DNA from: JBDRLD01 sp043813445 | GTDB taxonomy: Bacteria > Patescibacteriota > Patescibacteriia > JACPHY01 | DNA length: 42,116 bases | Assembly: GCA_043813445.1 (NCBI GenBank) | Contig: JBDRLD010000063.1 | Coordinates: 1-42,116, forward strand | Direction: 5' to 3' | Shown: positions 16,442-22,089 of the stretch, one piece after another | How the letters are laid out: every line of letters starts with the position of its first letter | How positions within the stretch are numbered: the first letter of the stretch is position 1 | The notes under the pieces: model-generated | What the model was told of the DNA's origin: nothing | Database searches by the model: none | The model's input: only the letters and a program-made list of their open reading frames with translations | Position numbers and translations under genes: made by a program

Positions 16442-16987
16442 CTAGTGTTCGCCGTGCATCTTTCGAATCAATTCGATCACGCACTTGTCCCGCTCTCGAA
16501 TGAGTGAGTGCCGTTCGACTTCCCACGCGCCATTTTCGTGTTGTCGCTTCACGACATCGGGGAAGATTTCGAGGAGCACCTCGGGATCGACGCCGCCCGC
16601 ACGCTCTCCCGCCTCCTCGAGCGTGATGTACTCGAGCTCCTGTTGCTGTGGTGCTTGCTCGGGGACACGGAATTCGCAAGCACGGACGACCGACTCATGG
16701 GCGATTATCCACGTGCGCCCGACTTGTCGCTTCTCGATGTCGTCGCGGGCCAGCAGCTCCTCGGGTGTGCACTGGAGAAGTGCGCACGCTTCGCCCAACG
16801 AGAGGTACTTGGGACTATGCGCGTCATCACGCTGGTAGTAGTCGCGCACGCGCTGGCGGAGCCCGATGAGATCTTCGAGTGTTGCCTCCGTGATTGCCCG
16901 AAGGGGAACGATGGCCACACCGAGCTCACCTTCGATGGTTATTACGTCTGGAAGGGCTTTGGCGAATGGATCGGGCGACATATCCAT
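16442..16987 (-). CDS. Protein with two excisionase/MerR-like helix-turn-helix units
   Basis: 181 residues from the ATG at 16987, behind AAGGAGG (8-nt spacing). Two similar blocks are visible. The first, around residues 66-110, is KYLSLGEACALLQCTPEEL...VGRTWIIAHESVVRACE. The second, around 125-165, is EYITLEEAGERAGGVDPEVL...ENGAWEVERHSLIRERD. This 'L-EA---hG---E-L......G..W.V....' layout is that of excisionase/MerR-type DNA-binding domains, which may dimerise within one chain. The N-terminus resembles a short beta strand region. It is the first gene of an operon with the Cys protein 16023-16397 and could regulate it. Its -35 box overlaps the trmD stop. Confidence 0.7.
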   Translation of the reverse strand: MDMSPDPFAKALPDVITIEGELGVAIVPLRAITEATLEDLIGLRQRVRDYYQRDDAHSPKYLSLGEACALLQCTPEELLARDDIEKRQVGRTWIIAHESVVRACEFRVPEQAPQQQELEYITLEEAGERAGGVDPEVLLEIFPDVVKRQHENGAWEVERHSLIRERDKCVIELIRKMHGEH

Positions 16988-17027
16988 GGCAAGAACCTCC
17001 TTGATGTTGTTGCAATGTACCGCAATG

Positions 17028-17056
17028 AGTGTATCCCTTTGCGGAATCGCTGTCAA
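17028..17056 (-). promoter_or_regulatory. Sigma70-type promoter for the HTH/Cys-protein operon
   Basis: Minus-strand TTGACA (17056-17051), 17-nt spacer, TACACT (17033-17028). The TGA stop of trmD is inside the TTGACA. Confidence 0.8.
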
Positions 17057-17760
17057 GAGCGTCGGATTTTGCGCCACGCATCGATTTTTTTGTGATCGCC
17101 TTCCAGTAGTATCTTCGGCACGCGCCAATGCACACCGCGCTTAGGTGAAAAATCGGCTGGTCTCGTGTAGGCGGGTACACCGAGTTGATATTTGATATTT
17201 GATAGTTGAGAATGAAGCTCTCCAAAGCTTTCGTCCTCCAGCGATTCCGGATCGCCAAGCACGCCCGGAATCAAGCGGGTCACCGCATCGACGATGGTCA
17301 GTGCGGGAAGCTCGCCGCCGGTGAGGACGTATGGGCCAACACACACCTCCTCATCCGCGAGATGCTTCGCAACGCGTTCATCTACGCCTTCGTACCGGCC
17401 ACAGATGAGCACGAGTCGATTGTACTTCTTCGCGTACCGTTCCGCGTCGCGCTGCGTGAAGGGCTTGCCTTTGGCACTCATCAGCAGCACGCGAGTGCGG
17501 CGACGCGGGACGCTGGATGCTGGACGCTGGACGCAACGTAGCGCGCGCAAGGCACGATAGATCGGTTCCACCATCATCACCATACCCGCTCCACCACCGA
17601 ACGGCTTGTCGTCCACATTTCGGTGTTTCCCGGGGGCCCACTTACGAAGATCGTGCACGTCAAATCGAGCGAGTCGCTTTGTCTGTGCGCGCTTTAGCAT
17701 CGCCGCATTAACATACGGCGTAACGACCTCTGGGAAAATGGTGATGATATCTATTTTCAT
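17053..17760 (-). CDS. trmD: tRNA (guanine-37-N1)-methyltransferase TrmD
   Basis: 235 residues. TrmD is a SPOUT methyltransferase that methylates G37 next to the anticodon and prevents frameshifting. Landmarks are the start MKIDIITIFPE, GGGAGMVMMVEP, the trefoil-knot AdoMet site (LICGRYEGVDERV and YVLTGGELPAL), YTRPADF and the C-terminal VPKILLEGDHKKIDAWR. Two in-frame insertions come from repeats: about residues 75-88 (CVQRPASSVPRRR, from GGACGCTGG repeats) and about 181-194 (ELHSQLSNIKYQLG). The first peptide recurs in SMC as VQRPASGV. The gene is downstream of khpA and rpsP, but RimM, which often sits in this cluster, is absent. It has its own promoter. Confidence 0.95.
   Translation of the reverse strand: MKIDIITIFPEVVTPYVNAAMLKRAQTKRLARFDVHDLRKWAPGKHRNVDDKPFGGGAGMVMMVEPIYRALRALRCVQRPASSVPRRRTRVLLMSAKGKPFTQRDAERYAKKYNRLVLICGRYEGVDERVAKHLADEEVCVGPYVLTGGELPALTIVDAVTRLIPGVLGDPESLEDESFGELHSQLSNIKYQLGVPAYTRPADFSPKRGVHWRVPKILLEGDHKKIDAWRKIRRS
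17183..17215. repeat. In-frame TTGATATTTGATAGTTGAG repeat within trmD
   Basis: Short near-repeats TTGATATTTGATATTTGATAG followed by TTGAGAATG, related to 8340-8376 in truB and 32479-32513 between genes. It encodes residues about 181-194, a length that varies in TrmD. Confidence 0.7.
17506..17536. repeat. In-frame GGACGCTGG repeat within trmD
   Basis: Three units of a GGACGCT / GGATGCT / GGACGCT type. The same unit occurs in smc at 22449-22478. Confidence 0.75.
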
Positions 17761-17801
17761 AAATTGCCAGATGGTAAATTGGCAAATTGTTTACAGCCGT
17801 A

Positions 17802-17830
17802 ATACTATCAGCAATGTAACAGTTTGACAA
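17802..17830 (-). promoter_or_regulatory. Promoter for trmD
   Basis: Minus-strand TTGTCA (17830-17825), 17-nt spacer, TAGTAT (17807-17802). Between it and the ATG is an inverted repeat TTGCCA-N10-TGGCAA ending 4 nt before the start codon, which could affect initiation. Confidence 0.6.
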
Positions 17831-17841
17831 TGAGACAATAT

Positions 17842-17873
17842 ACAAGAACCGCCAACTCATGGGCGGTTCTTGT
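17842..17873 (-). terminator. Terminator after khpA
   Basis: Perfect 12-bp stem ACAAGAACCGCC / GGCGGTTCTTGT with an 8-nt loop. Confidence 0.75.
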
Positions 17874-17886
17874 CGTCCCCAAGGGA

Positions 17887-18222
17887 CTAAATGTCGAGAT
17901 TGAGGTCGACGTCGTCATCGCTGCCTGCATCATCCTTCGCAGGTGCGGACGCTGCCGCCTTCGGACCGCGGGTCGAACCTTCTGGCTCCTCGATCTTGAG
18001 GTTGACACGCGCGTTGTTCTTCGCGCCGACAACCTTGAGGAGCGTGCGCACTGCGCGAGCCGTCTGGCCTTGTCGGCCAATGAGGTACCCCATGTCCTCG
18101 GGGTCTACCTTTACCGTGATGAGTACGCCCATCTCGTCGACGGTGCGAACTGTGTTCACGGCATCTGGCTTGTTCACGAGCGCTCGGACCACGTAGTCCA
18201 CGAACTGCTGGTCGGTTTCCAT
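17887..18222 (-). CDS. khpA: KH-domain RNA-binding protein KhpA
   Basis: 111 residues. The first ~78 residues are a compact KH domain (FVDYVVRALVNKPDAV...ITVKVDPEDMGYLIGRQGQTARAVRTLLKV) with the RNA-binding loop GRQG (GxxG) followed by QTARAVRTL. This is the KhpA/YlqC family, which with KhpB binds many transcripts and influences cell-size and translation-related processes. An Ala/Asp-rich acidic tail of about 30 residues follows (ASAPAKDDAGSDDDVDLNLDI). The tail is beyond the usual family length. It lies in the rpsP-khpA-trmD order typical of bacteria, though here each gene has its own promoter. Confidence 0.92.
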   Translation of the reverse strand: METDQQFVDYVVRALVNKPDAVNTVRTVDEMGVLITVKVDPEDMGYLIGRQGQTARAVRTLLKVVGAKNNARVNLKIEEPEGSTRGPKAAASAPAKDDAGSDDDVDLNLDI

Positions 18223-18304
18223 GTTGGATCAATCATTACGTTCGGGCTTTCGTACGGAATAGCGTCTACTGTCGACCTACAGCGCTGGCCTATTCCGAGA
18301 TTTC

Positions 18305-18333
18305 ACTGTAGCGCGAAACTGAAGATTTGTCAA
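18305..18333 (-). promoter_or_regulatory. Sigma70-type promoter for khpA
   Basis: Minus-strand TTGACA (18333-18328), 17-nt spacer, TACAGT (18310-18305). A second TTGACA lies at 18343-18338. Confidence 0.8.
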
Positions 18334-18351
18334 TATGTGTCAAGGGAACGA

Positions 18352-18381
18352 ACGAAGCTGAGGCAGGTGCCCCAGCTTCGT
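18352..18381 (-). terminator. Terminator after rpsP
   Basis: Stem ACGAAGCTG / CAGCTTCGT with an internal loop. Confidence 0.7.
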
Positions 18382-18384
18382 GTG

Positions 18385-18879
18385 CTATTCCGTAGGAGTT
18401 GGTTCGACATCTGCAGCTGGTTCCGGTGTTGCTTCTGGCTCCGTTTGCGGTTCCGCCCCGGGTGCAGCTTCCGGCGCTGCTTCGGGTTCGACGGCGGGCG
18501 CGGGCGCTACTTCCGGTTCCGCTTTTGGCGCCGCTTCCTTTTCCTTCTTCTTTTCGATTATCGCCGCGGCTTCTGTCGCCTTCGCATCAAGCTTGATGCG
18601 ACGTTTCTTCGAGATGCTCATGGTGTTGCGCTTCTCACCGGTGACAATGCCGTCGTTGAGGAAGAGATTCCAGACGGTGTCCGATGGCTGCGCACCCTTG
18701 CTAATCCAGTACTGCGCACGCTCCTTCTTCACAACGAGCGTCGACGGATGCGTGAGCGGATTGTAGTGGCCAAGGTTCTCGAGGAAGTTGCTCCAAGGAT
18801 CCTGCGTCTTCTCCTGGACGACGATGCGATAGCTCGGCTGCTTTTTCTTCCCGACACGGGAAAGGCGTATCACCAACAT
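18385..18879 (-). CDS. rpsP: 30S ribosomal protein S16 with long Pro/Ala/Glu tail
   Basis: 164 residues. The first ~80 residues are a normal S16 (MLVIRLSRVGKKKQPSYRIV...LENLGHYNPLT...RAQYWISKGAQPSDTV...), a small-subunit assembly protein. After a basic linker (ISKKRRIKLDAK) comes an alternating-charge helix and then about 55 residues of Pro/Ala/Glu repeats (EPEVAPAPAVEPEAAPE...). Such low-complexity acidic tails on S16 occur in several lineages. The tail is likely exposed and disordered. The start at 18879 is standard. The promoter is about 120 bp upstream, so the leader is long. Confidence 0.95.
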   Translation of the reverse strand: MLVIRLSRVGKKKQPSYRIVVQEKTQDPWSNFLENLGHYNPLTHPSTLVVKKERAQYWISKGAQPSDTVWNLFLNDGIVTGEKRNTMSISKKRRIKLDAKATEAAAIIEKKKEKEAAPKAEPEVAPAPAVEPEAAPEAAPGAEPQTEPEATPEPAADVEPTPTE

Positions 18880-18998
18880 AGGTCGTGTGGTGCCGTTCCT
18901 GCCACTTCGCGGGGCGAACGCATCTGTTCGATCGCGTGGTCAGGGGACAGCAGATAAATAATGGGCCAGCGCGTTTGGCGCCAAGTCCTTTAGAAACC

Positions 18999-19027
18999 AG
19001 CATAGATGAGCGCGAGCGCATTGTCAA
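18999..19027 (-). promoter_or_regulatory. Sigma70-type promoter for rpsP
   Basis: Minus-strand TTGACA (19027-19022), 17-nt spacer, TATGCT (19004-18999). Confidence 0.8.
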
Positions 19028-19037
19028 GCACAACGAA

Positions 19038-19060
19038 AAGCCCCGCGTGTGGCGGGGCTT
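19038..19060 (-). terminator. Terminator after the 19083-19913 gene
   Basis: Stem AAGCCCCGC / GCGGGGCTT followed by TTCG on the minus strand. Confidence 0.8.
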
Positions 19061-19082
19061 CCTTTAGGTCGACTACGGTGGA

Positions 19083-19913
19083 TTACCAGTCGACACGTAT
19101 TCCTTTGTCCAATCCATGGCTCGCACGCGCTTCGGCGATCGTTTGGGCTGCACGGCGGATGCATGACTTCGTCTTCGCGCCGATCTCGCCATCTGGCTCG
19201 ATGTTACACTCGAGTTGGAAGTCGATCAGGTCCAACGCAGTGCGTTTCTCGAGTAGCTCTGTAAGCACGGCTGTGATGGCGTCGGAGGTCGTAATGTCTT
19301 TCGGAATGCTCTTCGTGATGTCGCGATGTACATGATCTCCGTAGTGTGTGTTGTACCACCGTAGTCCTACATCGTGGAAGAGTGGTAGTTCGTTTAGTTG
19401 CACAACGATTTTTTGCAGGTTGGCTTTCTGGATGTAGTGCCACTTACCAAGTGCTGCAAGGCTCCCTTCTCCGATGACTTCACGGTAGAGCTCAAGGTAT
19501 TGCGCGTGAGCGAACTGTTTTTCTTCCGTCGCTTCGACCGTGCTTGTCAATTTCTCAGTGCTGAGCACTTTGAGATATTGTGTGTCCACATCGCGGAGCG
19601 CGAAGCTAAACTCGATGGTACCGTAGTCAGTTATCAACGCATCAGCGACGATGAACGTGAATGGTGCGTTGCGATAGAGGCCGGTACCCCACCCGCGTAT
19701 CGCGCCCGCGCACAACTCCGTTGTGGCACATGCGTTTCGTCGTATGATGAGCGCGTCCAGGACAAATTCCGGCAGGTCTGGCACGACAAGTGCAGAATCG
19801 ATCTGCCCGATCTCCTCATACGGATACTGCTCAAGCTGATCCTGGACCTGTGCCATACTCGGAGTGGCACCAAGTATGATGGCGATGTGCACCACGATTC
19901 CTGAAATTTTCAT
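19083..19913 (-). CDS. Secreted protein of unknown function
   Basis: 276 residues, starting at the ATG at 19913 with GAGGA 8 nt upstream. A signal peptide is clear (MKISGIVVHIAIILGATPSMAQ, likely cleaved after SMA). The mature part has paired cysteines near the start (NACATTELCAGAI) and near the end (LECNIEPDGEIGAKTKSC). The second region, DGEIGAKTKSCIRRAAQ, weakly recalls the D-G-x-x-G-x-x-T pattern of peptidoglycan-binding repeats, but the match is too short to rely on. Monocistronic with its own promoter and terminator, like its neighbours. Confidence 0.72.
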   Translation of the reverse strand: MKISGIVVHIAIILGATPSMAQVQDQLEQYPYEEIGQIDSALVVPDLPEFVLDALIIRRNACATTELCAGAIRGWGTGLYRNAPFTFIVADALITDYGTIEFSFALRDVDTQYLKVLSTEKLTSTVEATEEKQFAHAQYLELYREVIGEGSLAALGKWHYIQKANLQKIVVQLNELPLFHDVGLRWYNTHYGDHVHRDITKSIPKDITTSDAITAVLTELLEKRTALDLIDFQLECNIEPDGEIGAKTKSCIRRAAQTIAEARASHGLDKGIRVDW

Positions 19914-19983
19914 CTGGTAGTTCCTCGTCTGTTTTGACATTTCCCAATGAACGCAATTTGGAACTCGGACGTTCCAACAGGAC

Positions 19984-20012
19984 AACATACCACGACAAAG
20001 GCATTTTGTCAA
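19984..20012 (-). promoter_or_regulatory. Sigma70-type promoter for the 19083-19913 gene
   Basis: Minus-strand TTGACA (20012-20007), 17-nt spacer, TATGTT (19989-19984). The 20013-20189 stretch beyond shows nothing recognisable. Confidence 0.8.
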
Positions 20013-20189
20013 GAGCACAAGATTTTTCATTCAAGCATGACTTCGAGTCGGCCATGGCACGTTTTTGGATCAGCCAGGATCTGTAGGGGCTACTTTATCT
20101 TGTTTCCCCCCTATTGTACCCAAGGGGAGTGGGATACAGATTGGGATGGGCGGTTATTTCGGGCTACGACCATTTTTTGTGCATGAGAA

Positions 20190-20212
20190 AAGCCCCGCGA
20201 GTGGCGGGGCTT
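20190..20212 (-). terminator. Terminator after the 20246-21241 gene
   Basis: Stem AAGCCCCGC / GCGGGGCTT, almost the same hairpin as at 19038-19060, followed by TTCTC on the minus strand. Confidence 0.8.
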
Positions 20213-20245
20213 CGGTGGGTGCGTTCGGTATTCGAGGTGGTCTAC

Positions 20246-21241
20246 CTACTGCAGTGCCTCCTCGTCGTCCGGGGAGAACTCGTCCAGTTCCTCGGCATCG
20301 GCGGCATCATCGCCGCGCAGCTCTGTTGCGTCGAGGCAGTCGGCACCCTCGCAGAACGTGACCGAATCGTCGCGGGCGGCGCGTCGTTCGCTTTCGACCT
20401 GCTGCGCGAGCATGTACAGACACGCGTCGATCGTGAGTCTCGCGCATGCGGAGGAGAGCTCGAACTCCGTGCGCTCGCTGAGGTTGGCGTGCTGCCAGAG
20501 TCCGAGCATGACCTCGTATATCTCGCGCTGAGAGGACAGCGATTCTGGTACCTGTTCCACGAACGCTTCGAGGATGCTCTCGTGGTTCAGCGCAGCGGTG
20601 TTGATCGCGTCGATTCGCGGATCGAGCACACTGGACGGTTCCGGATCATCGGCCGGCTCCTCGTCCGCCACCTCTTCGGCATCAGCGTTCATGAAGGTGG
20701 CGGCGCGTTTGCGGAGGCACTGTTCGATGTGTCCGAGGATGGGAACGATCATCACCTGATCGCACTCCTCATACACCGACCGTAGCTGATCCTCGTTGAG
20801 CTGATCGACGAGTACCATGAGACCGCCGAAGGATTCATCAGCACTGCGGAGGTGGGAGAATCCATCTGCGCGCAGAAGGCGGTCGAGGATTCTGGGGTTG
20901 GCCCCAGTCTCATTCGGCGCTGCCGATGTCACCGGCTGCTCCACAGCATCGATGTCTTCGGCGTCGTTTGAGAGGAGACCTGCGTCTTCTTCGACCTCTT
21001 CCGGATCCGAGGTCATGTGGTGCCACTGCTTCGCGCCCCAGGCCTTCATGTGCTGTGCGTACGGCGTCGCGGTTGCCACGCAGCGATCCGTGTACGGCTT
21101 CACCGCTCCGAGCTGCGAGATTGTGTACGCGCCGAAGCACGCAAGACCGAAGATGAGCAGCTTCCCGGACCATCGGAGCTTCGTGCCCCGTTTCTTCTTC
21201 GGTTGCGGTGTCTTGGTCGGTGCCTTGCCAAATACTGCCAC
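20246..21241 (-). CDS. Membrane-anchored acidic protein of unknown function
   Basis: 331 residues, starting at the GTG at 21241 with AAGGAGG 5 nt upstream; the longer frame upstream has no start signal. A basic N-terminus (KTPQPKKKRGTKLRWSGK) precedes one membrane helix (LLIFGLACFGAYTISQL), so the bulk lies outside the cytoplasm. The outer part has long acidic linkers (DPEEVEEDAGLLSNDAEDIDAVE; DAEEVADEEPADDPEP) and helical blocks with cysteines (YEECDQV, IEQCLRK, SSACARLTIDACLYML, CEGADCLD). The C-terminus is very acidic. No family recognised. Confidence 0.72.
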   Translation of the reverse strand: MAVFGKAPTKTPQPKKKRGTKLRWSGKLLIFGLACFGAYTISQLGAVKPYTDRCVATATPYAQHMKAWGAKQWHHMTSDPEEVEEDAGLLSNDAEDIDAVEQPVTSAAPNETGANPRILDRLLRADGFSHLRSADESFGGLMVLVDQLNEDQLRSVYEECDQVMIVPILGHIEQCLRKRAATFMNADAEEVADEEPADDPEPSSVLDPRIDAINTAALNHESILEAFVEQVPESLSSQREIYEVMLGLWQHANLSERTEFELSSACARLTIDACLYMLAQQVESERRAARDDSVTFCEGADCLDATELRGDDAADAEELDEFSPDDEEALQ

Positions 21242-21302
21242 GTCTTCCTCCTTGCCCACGTCCAGTGAGCGTCCATCATTGAAGGATCTATCGTGCGCCC
21301 GC

Positions 21303-21331
21303 AATGTACCATATGGCATTGACGATGTCAA
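21303..21331 (-). promoter_or_regulatory. Sigma70-type promoter for the 20246-21241 gene
   Basis: Minus-strand TTGACA (21331-21326), 17-nt spacer, TACATT (21308-21303). Confidence 0.8.
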
Positions 21332-21348
21332 GGAGAGGAATAGACGCG

Positions 21349-21375
21349 AAGAGGCCCCCATGGTGGGGGCCTCTT
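21349..21375 (-). terminator. Terminator after the lipoprotein gene
   Basis: Perfect 11-bp stem AAGAGGCCCCC / GGGGGCCTCTT, 5-nt loop. Confidence 0.8.
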
Positions 21376-21394
21376 AATGTCGACATACTCGTCC

Positions 21395-21892
21395 TTAGTC
21401 GTCCTCTTCGGGCGGCGGCGGGATGTCGTCGCAGTTCTCGCCGTTGGAGCGGCATCCGTCGTCGCGACGCTCGCCACGGTCCTCCTCGTCCCAGAGGCCG
21501 CCGGTGCCGGTGAAGGCGTTGGCGGCGCGGCACCGCATGCGATCCTGCGCGGTCTTCGCGGCTTTGAGGCAATCCTCGGCGGCGTTCCGCTGTTCGGCTT
21601 GCTTCGCGTCCTCGCGCGAGGCCCGCGCGTCGTCGATGTCGTCGCAGTTCTCGCCGTTGCTGCGGCAGCCATCGTCGCGACGCTCGCCACGGTCCTCCTC
21701 GTCCCAGAGACCACCGGTGCCGGTGAAGGCGTTGGCGGAGTGGCACACCATCTTTTCGTACTCATCCTGCGCCAGCGCGAGGCAGCGCTGGAGCGGGTTA
21801 CGAGGCAGCGCCTCGTCGTCGGCGTTGATGTGTTGCTGGGTCGCGGCGCAACCGCCCAGCATCAGAATCATCGCGCAATGGATCACTCTCAC
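21395..21892 (-). CDS. Lipoprotein with a tandem-duplicated Cys-rich module
   Basis: 165 residues, GTG start at 21892 with GGGAG 6 nt upstream. A lipoprotein signal (VIHCAMILMLGGC) has a lipobox LGGC, so Cys15 is probably lipidated. The mature chain is two copies of one module of about 65 residues, each with C-(L)-x-A-x3-AQDxxxxM-x-C, then ANAFTGTGGLWDEEDRGERR and DDGCRSNGENCDDI. The second half of each module is identical in protein and almost identical in DNA, so the duplication is recent or kept by conversion. Four cysteines per module suggest disulfides. It ends in PPPPEEDD. Function unknown. Confidence 0.78.
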   Translation of the reverse strand: MRVIHCAMILMLGGCAATQQHINADDEALPRNPLQRCLALAQDEYEKMVCHSANAFTGTGGLWDEEDRGERRDDGCRSNGENCDDIDDARASREDAKQAEQRNAAEDCLKAAKTAQDRMRCRAANAFTGTGGLWDEEDRGERRDDGCRSNGENCDDIPPPPEEDD

Positions 21893-21964
21893 GGTGTTCT
21901 CCCTTTCTTTCTTGGGGCCTTGCAGCCCACTCCTCGTCAGACATCTCGCCAGACGGGACTATTC

Positions 21965-21993
21965 ACAATATCACAAAACACCCCATTTGTCAA
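21965..21993 (-). promoter_or_regulatory. Sigma70-type promoter for the lipoprotein gene
   Basis: Minus-strand TTGACA (21993-21988), 17-nt spacer, TATTGT (21970-21965). The -35 lies in the loop of the terminator hairpin 21975-22003. Confidence 0.8.
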
Positions 21994-22003
21994 GGGGTGT
22001 TTT
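21975..22003 (-). terminator. Terminator of smc overlapping the next promoter
   Basis: Perfect 10-bp stem AAAACACCCC / GGGGTGTTTT around a 9-nt loop, followed by GTGATATT on the minus strand. The -35 hexamer of the lipoprotein promoter is partly its loop. Confidence 0.75.
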
Positions 22004-22089
22004 GTTTGGTTATGTGGCTATTCTTTCCACTTCCTTCAGTTTTGTGCTGAGGAGCTTTAACCACGTCATTCGATGGGGTGCGTACGCCT

